Shown one piece after another: positions 1 through 11,913 of a DNA stretch of 55,057 nucleotides. Numbering within the stretch: the stretch's first letter is position 1; each line of letters begins with the position of its first letter. This DNA is from Lingula anatina (Eukaryota; Brachiopoda; Lingulata; Lingulida; Lingulidae): assembly GCF_001039355.2 (NCBI RefSeq), contig NW_019775392.1, positions 129,162 through 184,218 on the forward strand. Direction: 5' to 3'. The notes below the pieces were generated by a model, which ran no database searches, had not been told where the DNA came from, and worked only from the letters and a program-made list of their open reading frames with translations. A program made the translations under genes and the position numbers.

Positions 1-54
<54 letters not shown>
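1..54. repeat. (GA)n microsatellite
   Basis: The window opens in an uninterrupted GA dinucleotide run of about 54 bases, so the repeat may extend outside the window. Seen directly. Confidence 0.97.
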
Positions 55-58
<4 letters not shown>

Positions 59-3000
59 ATTCTCTTACTCTTTATCATTCTCTTTAGAAATGCACGTCCT
101 TTAAAAACACACCACTGTATGATGACTCACATGAATCCATAATCATATTTACTTCCTGTATCAACTTCTTTAGTTGTTATTACCAGGACTTGAAACATTT
201 ATATACCACAGGCTTATTCATACCTAGAGCCTAAGCCATAATAAATAAATAAATGCTTGAAGTAAATAGGTACAGGGTGACAAAATCAAGAAAAGTCTGG
301 TATTATATTTAGATCACCAAAATTTTGTCCTGAGGGAATTTTGCTGACCTCTTACAAGAAGGTACTACCCCTTTTCTTTGTATAACAACAAGTAACACCT
401 TCCTGTACTTATCAAGTTATGACAATAAAATCCCCTTTCCTCTGCATCAGTAAATCCCCCTCTATACTTAGCAGTTATTTCACTGGTAAGATATGAAAGA
501 AAAAATTTCACAGCTTGACAAATACTAGCACATAATAAGTACAAGCGTGACTTAACAGAAAAATCCAGATCAACTAAAAAGATATAGCCTCTTGTCTTCA
601 ACCACCGTATTTCCACCTTATCCTCACAAAACTAAAAGCAACACTTGAATGTAATCTAGAGTAGCCATATTGGATATGTTTGGGTTATTTTAGTGAATAT
701 TGTCGAGATCAGTAAAAGTCAGTAAACATTCCTTTTCCGGTGTGATATCCAATTTTTTTTTTTGCTTTTACACATTTTATCTATATCGCCTTTATGTAAA
801 CATCAAAATTCATGTATATGTATTCATTTACTTGTTTGTACTCTGTTATGGTAAGTTGTACTGTCTTTGATTGTACCTTATTTGTAAAGGTGTATCAAAA
901 AAAGAATCCCTATTGTCATCACAATACCTAGTTATCTTAATAAGGGCAGTTTGGGTGACACTTGACATATCTAGACTTCCTGTCATGTAATAATACATAC
1001 ATACATGTGCATTTATGTGTTTAAAACAATGACAATAATAACTGAAACGTTTCATAAACAAAATACAAGAGATGGGCTCACTGGAATTGTTACACAACTT
1101 GTAAAAAACTCTCCCCTCACGAAATTCTAAATAAACGCATGCACAATTAAGTAATTATTGTAAGTTACCATTTCCACTAAAATAACAGTTAATCAAACAT
1201 TATGGGGTAGAGTTGGGTTTGAAATCCTTCCTTGCTGTTACATCAGGACCAGCTGCATTGCATTACTATATTGTCATTACTTGGGCATTGCACACCACGT
1301 TTTAGACAGAAAGATTCCTTTAACCCTGCAAGAAACAGGAATTTATGTCTACTCACCCGCCTGCAATAAGATGAGTCCATGTCTTCCAGTCGACAGACAT
1401 GTCCCTTAGTCTAACACGCTGGCTTGTACAATTTCCCCAATTTTCCAACTTCTTCTAGACGGCTACATAAATACCATGATGTTGTTGTCATTGAGCATTG
1501 TGATGGTATAAATTGGGAGTGTCTATAAAACCGAGCCTTTGATTGGTCAATGTAACATACACCTCTTAAAACGCGCTGTTTTATTGGCTTGTTGTATATT
1601 TGACCCCGTGACCTCGTTTCATGTCCACGGCATGGTTATAGCACGTGTACAGAAACTTGACCTAATTTCAGTCAGCCAATCATGGAGTTACTGACCGAGA
1701 AACCATCGACTGGAACAAAACGGTACTGCATAAATTGAATCAGTTACATTTATTACATAAAACATAATGATTATATTACTGAAATGTCTATAAATGTTAA
1801 TGAAAGAAATGTTTTGTATGAAAAAGAAAATTTACGGAAAAAGGTCATGATGTTTTCACGTTACAAAATTTCTTACGTCAGAAAAAATTGCACATCAGAA
1901 AAATTTCCCTCGTGATGGTAATTTTTTCTTTAATAATACACATCAGTGAATAAACAAATTGAACCCGAAAGCATACAAGAGAGTGGAAATTAAGAAAGAT
2001 CAATACAATAGTAAGGTAGAAAATACAGATATTTGGGGGTGAGGGGGGGGGGGGGGATACCGGTGAATATAGGGCAACATTTTAAGGATTCGCTCAGAAA
2101 AAAAAAAAAAAAAAAAAACGGGATCTCACTCGCCTATTCCAGTAAAATCGCATCTATAGTGATGACATTTCTTATAAATAGCGAAAGTTAGAGAAAAAAT
2201 ATATTTTGCATAAAATGTGACAGCTAGCTAAATTAATTAAAATTTACATTGTACATTGTACAAATTGTTACATAACCCAGACATTAAGTAATTAATGTAT
2301 TCAATTCCATTGCAGCTTGTCTGTAACGTGGATTTTAAGAAAAAAAAAGTTTGAATTAATGCATTTGTTATTGATATACTCGTGTACTCAACCAAAAAAG
2401 AATGTTTATAAACATCGATCTTTTGATAATAATAATAATAAATAATAAAACACTTCTTTAAAACCGCGCTACACATGCGTCTCAGCGCTGTTTACATAAA
2501 AATAAAAACTCCACAGATAAATTAAAGCCAGTATAGACTAAAAACAGAATACTTAAAAATTTTAAAAACTAAAAAGATGCTATAAATAAAGTAAATAAAG
2601 TATTCTTTAAATAAAAAAGTTTTTAAATTCTTCTTAAAACAGTAATATGAGTCATCCAGAGACACATTAGATCTTGTGATAAAATTAGACCATAAAATCG
2701 GTGCACAAATAATTAAAAAAATGAATAATAACATGTATAAAATAACCTGATAATGCACTCGCCATCCGTTTCTTTTTTATTTACGATGAAGGTTTCCCCC
2801 CACTACATTTTTCTTTTTTTTTTTTTTTGTGAAAAAAAAAAAAAAAAAAATTCCCTTTTTTGGTTGACTACATATTCTTATCCGGAAGCAATCACGTTCA
2901 CTTCACAGGTTGGTTTAAGCTAGCTCAACTGTAGCATTGGTTACTCCAGTCGTTATACGCCAACTGAAAATTATGTTGTGTTCATATCTGGTTTTCTTAA

Positions 3001-3144
3001 AGAATTAAAAAAAAAAGAAAATTGAATTTTGACAGTAGCAAATATTTTCACTGAAATATTCCCTTTTTATTTAATCAGGTTGTCGCTCTATGTTTGCTGC
3101 TGAATGTACTTATTTTCAGTCCGTAAAACTAGGTCAACTCAAGC
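55..3144. other. Gene-poor AT-rich region upstream of PPIH
   Basis: I find no convincing coding exon here. The open frames on either strand are short, AT-driven and without recognisable motifs. The stretch holds homopolymers (G run near 2042-2056, A runs near 2099-2118 and 2828-2850), an AT-rich repeat near 2440-2560 that resembles 10430-10520, and two ATTGG/CCAAT-type motifs near 1541 and 1675. The last few hundred bases before 3145 presumably contain the PPIH promoter. No TATA box is obvious there. Confidence 0.6.
2440..2560 (-). repeat. Dispersed AT-rich repeat, copy 1
   Basis: Read on the minus strand this stretch has a TTTAATTTATCTGTG-like part, then GCTGAGACGCAT and GCGCGGTTTTAAA in the same order and spacing as the plus-strand sequence at about 10430-10520. 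The shared segment is unrelated to either nearby gene, so I call an interspersed repeat of unknown class. Confidence 0.55.
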
Positions 3145-3624
3145 ATGTCGGTCTCGGAGAAACCAAATCCTAACAACCCTGTTGTTTTCTTTGATATAAC
3201 TGTCGGAAATACGGTGAGAATGTGAAATGTCAAATTAAAATCGTCCCAAACTAGATAAACAATGAGTTTGGAAAAGCTTGGGAACTTGATCGTTAAAAGT
3301 GGCACTCGAAAAAACGCGAGTTGAAAGTATTGACTGCATTGTTTATGTTCGAAAATAATAATTTGAATATTTGAATGCACCGATGTAATGATGACCCGTC
3401 AGACGGTCAGAGTAATAGTTTTTGTTTATTACAGGAAATTGGACGCGTTAAATTTGAGCTGTTTGCTGATGTTGTCCCCAAGACGGCTGAAAATTTCAGG
3501 TATAAAATACCGGTACCCCAATACACATTTGTTTCAATGTAACCATCTTAAACTTGGACAATTTATTTGTGAAACATGTTGAGGTATTTCAGTCCCACTA
3601 TCTCTCTCTCTCTCTCTCTCTCAC

Positions 3625-3675
<51 letters not shown>

Positions 3676-4365
3676 AACACACACGGTTATTTTTCTGTGA
3701 TGTACATGTTATAGTTAATAATGAGCTGTTGCTGCAGATGACTCCTTATTGTTACAAAATAGAATTATGTATGTGCATTGTACTATTACCTGTATGTTAT
3801 AACTTGGTACATGTAAATAAGAAAATCTCCAAACCACTTCAGGCAGCTCTGTACAGGAGAGTATAGAAGGGATGGAGTCCCCATAGGATATAAAGGCTGC
3901 TCATTTCACAGGTACATATCTCTTGTTACTTAACAGTTAAGTTAAATTTAAATTTAATGAAAGAAAATAAAGTGCTTGAGGTTATTATTTGTTATTATTA
4001 TTTTTCCAAAAGTATCATTGTTTTTTCTCAAGATGTTTATTGGGCTAAAATTATACATCTGTTTAGTCCAAAGAAGTAGATTACTCAACTAATATTCAAG
4101 TATTTTCAGTTATCACACTGCATCTGTAAGGAGAATTTTTAAAATATAATGTAATTTTTTAAATATATTTTCAGAGTAATCAAAGATTTCATGGTGCAAG
4201 GAGGTGACTTCGTAAATGTAAGTATGGAAATACCCACAGTAGGTGTGGGTTTTTAATTTTCAGGTTCTGTTCACAACCAAGTTGAGCTGGGCCTAACTGA
4301 GCCACAGCTCAAATATGGGGTGACACTTTTGAAAGCATTGGATTAATAATAATAACAACAAATAC

Positions 4366-4408
<43 letters not shown>

Positions 4409-6462
4409 AAAATTGTAGTATTTAATGGAACATTATTACATCTGTTTCAGGGAGATGGTACGGGTGTGTGTAGCATCTACGGCAGCTCGTTTGCAGATGA
4501 AAACTTTAAATTAAAACACGTAGGGGCGGGTTATTTATCAATGGTAGGTTAAACATCACTAAAGGCTGCATACTTTCTAAGGCACCATTCAGAATGGATG
4601 ATCCGAGTACGTACTGATCTGCCGACTTAATATGGCATCACAGTTCAAAAGTAATGCCATTGGTTCCACACACGGCGTCGCTGCAGGGGTCTAGCAATGA
4701 AACCTTGGAGCAGAGATTTAATCCATTTAAAGGCACATGTGGAGATGGGGTGACCATCAGGAATCAGCGGCATCACTTTTGAACTGTGGTTGGCCATATT
4801 TAGTCAGTGGATCAGTAAGTGGATCATCTATTCTGAATAGAACCTAAGGCCCCATTCCAACAGACACCATTGGTCTACATAGATTAACTCAACCCTGCAG
4901 GACTCACTGTGTGCAATCAGCTTAAAGGGATAATAACTCTTCACATGAGATCTATATTTCACAATAAAAACACTATAAACAACTCATAGAAATATTATAT
5001 ATTCTGTTTTACCACAAAAACAGCAGTTATAGCTATTATTCTGATATCTGAGCTTGTCTTCAGACCACGTGACTTCCATTGATGGCTATACTCTGTTATA
5101 ATCTCTTAAGAGATTTTAACAAAAAACCAAACTTTTTAGGAAAAAAAACAACAACAAAAAAAAAAAAAAACAGGGACTAACTTTGAATGTAGAAATGGAT
5201 TCATTAACCATTGGTTAGTATGGGAAAATTGTTGTTTACTCCAGGAAAATTAATTTTTTAGCCAAAACGAAGAGTTATTATCCCTTTAACTGAATGACAT
5301 GCCTCCTCCTTGCATTGAGTAGAATATAGAAGAGCTGGTGATTGTAGGAGTAAATTGGAAATAAGAGGAGGTGTGTCATTCAGTTAAGCTGATTGCACTC
5401 AGCGAGAGTCCCCGTCGAGGTTGGTTGATGACAGATGGTGTGTGTAGGTATGGGGACTAAGTTAAGCTTTTGCAGTATATAGTTTATTATTTGGTCACTA
5501 CAGGACTGTGCTCTTCACATGTGTCTATTCATTGAGAATATAAAAAATAACTGATCTGAAAAATTTTGAATGTAACAGGACTTTCTATTTCTTGTTTGCT
5601 GTATAAAGAAAATATTCTCAATACATGTGTCTACTTATTGTGATCTTTACAAACTGATTAAAATAATTTTGAATTTGACAGGACATTTCTTTCATTGAAC
5701 GCCTTTCATTGTGTGCTGTATAAACAAAATATTCTCAGTTTAGGTGAAATGACATTTTTAAGATGAGACTAAAACTTATGTGAGATTTAATTATCAAAAA
5801 TGAACCATATTTGTGAATATAATGAATTACAGTTTGTTTTTTTTTTTTTTTTTTTTTTTTTTGTCTTCAGGCAAACAGTGGCACAGACACCAATGGCTGT
5901 CAGTTTTTTATCACCTGTACCAAGTGTGACTTTTTGGATGGAAAACATGTTGTATTTGGTAGGTTTTTTTTTCTTAATCAATATGCAAATTTCAGGACAT
6001 GATTATTTCTTTCAGTTTGTTTCTAAATGCTGCTTTAGAAGGGACATATTCATTGTTAAGGACACAATTAATCTTTGGCTTTTACTCAAATTGTAAGAAC
6101 ATTTGAAAGGAACTTTGTTTCATTCCTTAGAAGCAGTTTTTGGTTTAGATTGATAAAAAACATAACCCCTCATAATTTTACAAGGAAGGATTTCTTCGAA
6201 GAAAACACCACCTGCAGAAGTGGTTCATAAAAAATATTAATTTACTTTGTCTTATAACTCTTCAAGCCTAGTTTTGCTTAATTTTTTTTTTTTTGTTATT
6301 TTTTGTTTCCTATTTTTTTGTGCATTAAAAATATTTCTCACTTTCATTGTAGGTAGAATAATTGATGGACTTCTTGTACTAAGAAAGATAGAGAATGTCC
6401 CCACGGGACCAAACAACAAGCCTAAAATTCCAGTTCAAATTTCTCAATGTGGAGAAATGTGA
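3145..6462 (+). CDS. PPIH: Peptidyl-prolyl cis-trans isomerase H (cyclophilin H), seven exons
   Basis: The exons are 3145-3213, 3435-3499, 3843-3911, 4175-4217, 4451-4543, 5871-5958 and 6353-6462. They join in frame through GT-AG introns to 537 nt, giving 178 aa plus TGA, the usual length for this family. The product is a single cyclophilin domain: NPVVFFDI start, [29 protein letters not shown] (catalytic Arg and Gln region), [21 protein letters not shown], and the PPIH-type ending GPNNKPK...SQCGEM. Known role: proline isomerase that associates with the U4/U6 snRNP proteins PRPF4/PRPF3 in the nucleus. The ATG at 3145 is chosen because the protein then aligns end to end with the family. Odd point: the tryptophan normally in the CDWLDGKH segment is phenylalanine here. 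Function is inferred from very strong similarity. Confidence 0.97.
3599..3690. repeat. (CT)n/(CA)n compound microsatellite in PPIH intron 2
   Basis: About 60 bases of CT/TC repeats with a CACTCA interruption run directly into a CA repeat. It lies inside PPIH intron 2. Seen directly. Confidence 0.95.
4366..4406. repeat. (ATT)n microsatellite in PPIH intron 4
   Basis: A run of about 13 ATT units within PPIH intron 4, 45 bases before the next exon. Seen directly. Confidence 0.95.
4581..4844. mobile_element. Harbinger-like MITE in PPIH intron 5
   Basis: This 264-base segment has imperfect terminal inverted repeats about 75 bases long: the left end starts GGCACCATTCAGAATGGATG and the right end, reversed, starts GGTTCTATTCAGAATAGATG. 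It is flanked on both sides by TAA (4578-4580, 4845-4847), a 3-base duplication of the TWA kind made by PIF/Harbinger transposases. There is no coding capacity. A related element sits in the VPS35 intron at 48090-48609 and 50003-50180. The superfamily is inferred from TIR start and target site. Confidence 0.8.
4900..5411. mobile_element. Older TIR element carrying a nested TTAA MITE
   Basis: The left end (GGACTCACTGTGTGCAATCA) and the reversed right end (GGACTCTCGCTGAGTGCAAT) are inverted repeats. They continue through CAGCTTAACTGAATGACA into CCTCCTC, about 45-50 bases. The left inverted repeat is split by the element at 4926-5285; removing that restores its match to the right arm. The exact outer ends and the target duplication are uncertain. 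No coding capacity. It lies in PPIH intron 5. Confidence 0.75.
4926..5285. mobile_element. TTAA-flanked MITE (piggyBac-type target site)
   Basis: A 360-base segment with TIRs AGGGATAATAACTCTTC at the left and its reverse complement at the right (17 bases, perfect) sits between two TTAA tetramers (4922-4925 and 5286-5289). TTAA duplication is typical of piggyBac insertion. It interrupts the left arm of an older inverted-repeat element, so the order of events is readable. No coding capacity. Confidence 0.85.
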
Positions 6463-6830
6463 GGGAGTTACAAGAGACAGTGGAGTGTTTTAATTAGATC
6501 AGTGACCCATATACAGATCTTTGTAGGTCAGTGACCCATATAGATGTATATCTAGGTCATTGTGAAGGCCGGTCATTCCCAGAAAGGGGTGACTATTCAC
6601 AGCTTGGGACAGAGCTGAGTAAATTCATTTCAGCATCAGCAGGCAATTGACTCAGAGCTGTAAAATGTGAAATGGACAGTAGTTGCAGAAATACCGTAGC
6701 TTCAAGTGTCAAAACTAAAAGGTAGCTATGGACTCTGCAGGAGTTAGCTGGATTTAATGCAATGTGAATTAGATGAGACAGTGATGGAAGCATTCAATGA
6801 CTGTGGAACCTTATTAGAAATTTTATAGAA

Positions 6831-6836
6831 AATAAA
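6831..6836 (+). promoter_or_regulatory. Probable PPIH polyadenylation signal
   Basis: A canonical AATAAA lies 369 bases after the PPIH stop codon, the first one on this strand downstream of it. The same motif recurs at 8886-8891 in the duplicated arm. Use as the real 3' end is inferred. Confidence 0.55.
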
Positions 6837-6839
6837 AAT

Positions 6840-8236
6840 TTTGAAAAGAATATGATGCTTGCTTACAGTGTTGTGTATATGCTTTGCTTATAAATTGATG
6901 GTAGTTTTGAAATCTTGTTATGGGTAGCCTGTGTCACAAGATGTTTTTTTTTTTTTTTACACAAATCTCCTGAAACATATCCTGCTTGCTTGGATAATGC
7001 CGTTTCTTCCATTGCATGTTGCCATAAGCTCTTTAGTGTACGTCAGTTACAATCACGGATAAACCTCTCATTAAGAAAATTGGATCGAATATCCTTGAGC
7101 TGAATTACTTGGTCACTGTCCAATATAAAGTCGTAATGATACCCTACTTGATAGAAAGTAAGACATTCCCACCCGCAGGTTTGCAGATTGATTTTTCAAG
7201 ATATTCACAAAATGATATTTGCCCGGCTAATTCATTTTTTCTACTGTGTCTAGCGCGAATTTTGGCATGAGATTAACTTTCAATTCAATTCAATTTATTT
7301 CTGTACTGGTACACAGATTGTCATGACCTTGTACAATATGATATACAAATGACGATACAATACAGTTAGTGCATTACCATCTTTATATAATGAACATAAG
7401 TACTAGTAAAATTACTCATAAAATATTCTATCTAAGCAATGAGATAAACCTTGGTGTGATTATAAATTTACTATAAACATACTATAAACATGTTACACAA
7501 AAAGAATATGTTTTAAAAAAACTTAAAACCACCCTTACATAGCTGTTTACATGGCTGTTCAAGGCCAGTTTGATGACATTGATAATTACGATTAATGACA
7601 ATTACATAAGATAGATAAGTAAATAAGTTACACAGATATAAATATTATATCTGTATTATAATATAATAAATATTGTATTAATTTCGTCACACAGCTGCTC
7701 TTTAATAACAAGCATCTATCTCACATATGATACTTTGGTTAACGGCTATGCGTGCTGTTATCAAACGAGCACTGTTAATTTTAACTAAACTAGGAAAATT
7801 CTTATCTGGCTGAGGAAAATATTCTGCCCAGGTAGTTTCTCTAGGTAACGTGAATTGCATTTTATGTGAAATGGGCAACTAGCGTAAATTACCAGATATT
7901 TAGTTGAGAACACAACTATAAGACGGTGGTTTCAGAGGGAGATGAAACCTCTTATTAATAACAACTCTTGTTTGAAAAACCTAACTGTTAAATGGAAAAA
8001 AATATATTCCAATTTCTCCTCCGTAAAACTCAGAAGTTCGACCAAATCGCACCAGTTTTCCACGTTCTTCATTGACTACCCGGGTCTAGGTGGCCAATCT
8101 GTAAGATATTACCCTTGACTTTTAAAAAGGGCGACCGCCCGTTAAAAGCGAACCATATGATAGAACTTTTGACTCCCTAGAGAACTCTTTCATCCAGTGG
8201 TCAATTTCAACTTACACGAAATAATACAAAAAAATA
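6840..8236. other. Non-coding region downstream of PPIH (left arm)
   Basis: No gene is visible. A CAATTCAATTCAATTTATTT-type stretch near 7280 begins a moderately AT-rich segment that looks like an old interspersed repeat, but I cannot define its ends. The stretch is repeated as 8895-10291. Confidence 0.5.
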
Positions 8237-8237
8237 N
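8237..8237. other. Single N: contig join
   Basis: The lone N follows ACAAAAAAATA, and 8238 restarts the sequence of 6184. It is an assembly joint, not a polymorphic base. Confidence 0.9.
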
Positions 8238-10291
8238 GGAAGGATTTCTTCGAAGAAAACACCACCTGCAGAAGTGGTTCATAAAAAATATTAATTTACT
8301 TTGTCTTATAACTCTTCAAGCCTAGTTTTGCTTAATTTTTTTTTTTTTGTTATTTTTTGTTTCCTATTTTTTTGTGCATTAAAAAATATTTCTCACTTTC
8401 ATTGTAGGTAGAATAATTGATGGACTTCTTGTACTAAGAAAGATAGAGAATGTCCCCACGGGACCAAACAACAAGCCTAAAATTCCAGTTCAAATTTCTC
8501 AATGTGGAGAAATGTGAGGGAGTTACAAGAGACAGTGGAGTGTTTTAATTAGATCAGTGACCCATATACAGATCTTTGTAGGTCAGTGACCCATATAGAT
8601 GTATATCTAGGTCATTGTGAAGGCCGGTCATTCCCAGAAAGGGGTGACTATTCACAGCTTGGGACAGAGCTGAGTAAATTCATTTCAGCATCAGCAGGCA
8701 ATTGACTCAGAGCTGTAAAATGTGAAATGGACAGTAGTTGCAGAAATACCGTAGCTTCAAGTGTCAAAACTAAAAGGTAGCTATGGACTCTGCAGGAGTT
8801 AGCTGGATTTAATGCAATGTGAATTAGATGAGACAGTGATGGAAGCATTCAATGACTGTGGAACCTTATTAGAAATTTTATAGAAAATAAAAATTTTGAA
8901 AAGAATATGATGCTTGCTTACAGTGTTGTGTATATGCTTTGCTTATAAATTGATGGTAGTTTTGAAATCTTGTTATGGGTAGCCTGTGTCACAAGATGTT
9001 TTTTTTTTTTTTTACACAAATCTCCTGAAACATATCCTGCTTGCTTGGATAATGCCGTTTCTTCCATTGCATGTTGCCATAAGCTCTTTAGTGTACGTCA
9101 GTTACAATCACGGATAAACCTCTCATTAAGAAAATTGGATCGAATATCCTTGAGCTGAATTACTTGGTCACTGTCCAATATAAAGTCGTAATGATACCCT
9201 ACTTGATAGAAAGTAAGACATTCCCACCCGCAGGTGTGCAGATTGATTTTTCAAGATATTCACAAAATGATATTTGCCCGGCTAATTCATTTTTTCTACT
9301 GTGTCTAGCGCGAATTTTGGCATGAGATTAACTTTCAATTCAATTCAATTTATTTCTGTACTGGTACACAGATTGTCATGACCTTGTACAATATGATATA
9401 CAAATGACGATACAATACAGTTAGTGCATTACCATCTTTATATAATGAACATAAGTACTAGTAAAATTACTCATAAAATATTCTATCTAAGCAATGAGAT
9501 AAACCTTGGTGTGATTATAAATTTACTATAAACATACTATAAACATGTTACACAAAAAGAATATGTTTTAAAAAAACTTAAAACCACCCTTACATAGCTG
9601 TTTACATGGCTGTTCAAGGCCAGTTTGATGACATTGATAATTACGATTAATGACAATTACATAAGATAGATAAGTAAATAAGTTACACAGATATAAATAT
9701 TATATCTGTATTATAATATAATAAATATTGTATTAATTTCGTCACACAGCTGCTCTTTAATAACAAGCATCTATCTCACATATGATACTTTGGTTAACGG
9801 CTATGCGTGCTGTTATCAAACGAGCACTGTTAATTTTAACTAAACTAGGAAAATTCTTATCTGGCTGAGGAAAATATTCTGCCCAGGTAGTTTCTCTAGG
9901 TAACGTGAATTGCATTTTATGTGAAATGGGCAACTAGCGTAAATTACCAGATATTTAGTTGAGAACACAACTATAAGACGGTGGTTTCAGAGGGAGATGA
10001 AACCTCTTATTAATAACAACTCTTGTTTGAAAAACCTAACTGTTAAATGGAAAAAAATATATTCCAATTTCTCCTCCGTAAAACTCAGAAGTTCGACCAA
10101 ATCGCACCAGTTTTCCACGTTCTTCATTGACTACCCGGGTCTAGGTGGCCAATCTGTAAGATATTACCCTTGACTTTTAAAAAGGGCGACCGCCCGTTAA
10201 AAGCGAACCATATGATAGAACTTTTGACTCCCTAGAGAACTCTTTCATCCAGTGGTCAATTTCAACTTACACGAAATAATACAAAAAAATA
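8238..10291. repeat. 2.05-kb near-identical tandem duplication, right arm
   Basis: Second copy of 6184-8236. It contains a second copy of PPIH exon 7 but no other PPIH exon. Beyond 10291 the sequence becomes unique, so this contig extends to the right. Confidence 0.93.
8408..8517 (+). pseudogene. Duplicate copy of PPIH exon 7
   Basis: Identical to the last PPIH exon (6353-6462), with its acceptor and its TGA at 8515-8517. No upstream exons accompany it, so it cannot encode a cyclophilin alone. I read it as the overlap copy created at the N at 8237, not a real second gene. Confidence 0.9.
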
Positions 10292-10429
10292 CTTAAAACA
10301 TATGGTCAGTGGAGTTTGAGACTGCTGCCCCAATTTTATAGTGCGAGTATCATTAATAAATTAATTAATAAATTATAATGAGTATCATTAATAAAATAAT
10401 CTTTTAATGCATTTTTAGTTTATTTTACT

Positions 10430-10520
10430 TTTATATTATTTTTTAATTTATCTGTGTTTTTATCTACATATCTTAACAGTGCTGAGACGCATACGAGGCG
10501 CGGTTTTAAAACATGGATTA
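10430..10520 (+). repeat. Dispersed AT-rich repeat, copy 2
   Basis: Shares the ordered blocks GCTGAGACGCAT and GCGCGGTTTTAAA and the preceding TTTAATTTATCTGTG with the minus strand of 2440-2560. Class unknown. Confidence 0.55.
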
Positions 10521-10622
10521 CTGATTATATTTATTAAAGAGTTATATTAACTTAATTCTCATTATTCATTAATTGATTAACCCTCACCATGAATGTATCC
10601 TATCATTTTTTTACCTAACCTG

Positions 10623-10628
10623 ACCTAT

Positions 10629-10671
<43 letters not shown>
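10623..10671. repeat. (ATTT)n microsatellite
   Basis: About 12 units of TTTA/ATTT. Seen directly. Confidence 0.95.
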
Positions 10672-11094
10672 TCTTCCTGCTCAGGACGAAAGAAATAAAA
10701 TGTACGGAATAAATCTAACACACGTAAAAAAATTAAATCATTCTTAAATATGGCCAGGTTAAAATATTACACAACTTTATCGCGATAACGAGACACATCT
10801 AACTAGACCTAAATGCAGCTACTTATAATTGTGTCAACTAATGACTGTGTTTTAGCAAGTAAAAACGAAGAAGGACTAAAATATTTGTCAAAGTACGTAA
10901 GGGACCAGCCAAAGAGACCAGTGTGAGGCAAAATAACTACAATGGATAAATGCTTTGTTAATGTTTTAACAATGTGCAGTTTAGTTAATAACATATATTT
11001 TCAGACATAGATTTTAAAACTAACATGACTTTATAAGAGATAAAATTAATCCATTTATAATTCCTAAATGTCTGTGACTTGGTATTTCAATCTT

Positions 11095-11177
11095 TCCTAG
11101 GCGGATTTAAGAACTGCCTAGAGTTCAGTCTTGCCTAGGCGGATTTAAAATCTGCCTGGAGTTCAGTCTTGCCTATG
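11095..11177. repeat. Two-unit tandem repeat of about 50 bases
   Basis: CCTAGGCGGATTTAA, then CTGCCT(A/G)GAGTTCAGTCTTG, occurs twice in a row with few changes, and a third unit begins (CCTATGGC). Function unknown. Confidence 0.8.
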
Positions 11178-11286
11178 GCACATAAATCTTTATGCAAATT
11201 ACAGCTCATTTTAAGCATTAATTTCTTCTACTGTAGAAGTTATAAAAAATTTGACATCTTTCTTTTTCTTCTACTTTGGTCTATAG

Positions 11287-11401
11287 GTTAACGTCAGCTA
11301 GGGGACTATTTTGGCAAGTGGCAGAAGAGAAAGAAGTGGAAAGAATTGTGGAAAAACTGTATAAAAAAGTAGCGGAAGTTATGATTCCTATTAGAATATA
11401 G
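11287..11401 (+). CDS. Possible orphan terminal exon, unidentified
   Basis: After an acceptor-like TTTGGTCTATAG there is one base, then 37 open codons and a TAG. The peptide is mixed and charged (GLFWQVAEEKEVERIVEKLY, then KKVAEVMIPIRI), unlike random AT-rich translation here, and looks helical. I do not recognise it, and I see no partner exon upstream in 10.3-11.2 kb. It could equally be a chance open stretch. Confidence 0.25.
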
Positions 11402-11913
11402 TAACTTCATCAGCAAGTCTTTTCTAACCTCACTGATCTTTCCTGTTGAGACGTGGGCTGGCAGTTTACAGTTTGTTGTATATTAGAATAACAGGATGTC
11501 ATTGTTTTTCCATGTTTCCTTCTTAAAACTATGTTTTGGTCACATTAATCATGTTTGCTTATGAACTGATGTAGAGCATGGAAAAATATGTCATAAAGTT
11601 TCCTGACTGTTCGGGTGCGCTCACATTAAACTATCGTGCTCGGTAGTTCGAACCAACTTCGCGGGAACTGCTGGTCGAACGCAATCAGATTAGTAGATTA
11701 ACACTTCCATTGTGATCTCGCCCTTTCTCTCATTAAGACGGGATTTGTTCAAATTCAGTCCTGCGTGACCCTAAGGCGTTTATCAGATGCAGGATTATTT
11801 ACACTAATTGCCCTGGTATAAAATATTCCCAAGCTAGTTCAGCGCTAATTAATGGCTGCGTTAATTATAAGGGAATTAGAAAGAATTCCGCGCTGACGCA
11901 GCAGCGATGATTG

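Larger units (their letters stand above)
6184..8236. repeat. 2.05-kb near-identical tandem duplication, left arm (PPIH 3' end)
   Basis: This arm runs from PPIH intron 6 through the last exon and about 1.8 kb downstream to the N at 8237. It repeats as 8238-10291 with only one A-run length change (near 6330) and one substitution seen (T at 7181, G at 9236). Such identity ending exactly at an N indicates an unmerged contig overlap rather than a biological duplication. Confidence 0.93.

Noticed and set aside
3576-3866. Frame rich in Ser/Leu and His/Thr over the CT/CA repeat
   Set aside because: It is translation of a microsatellite within PPIH intron 2, with no coding signal outside the repeat.
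5787-6096. Open frames on both strands around 5.8-6.1 kb
   Set aside because: They are PPIH exon 6 read on into introns or its antisense; the real exon is 5871-5958.
6593-6793. 66-codon minus-strand frame, repeated at 8648-8848
   Set aside because: It lies in the PPIH 3' UTR and looks conserved only because the segment is duplicated by the assembly.
6915-7103. 62-codon plus-strand frame, repeated at 8970-9158
   Set aside because: Same reason: the two copies are one sequence present twice, so identity is not evidence of coding.
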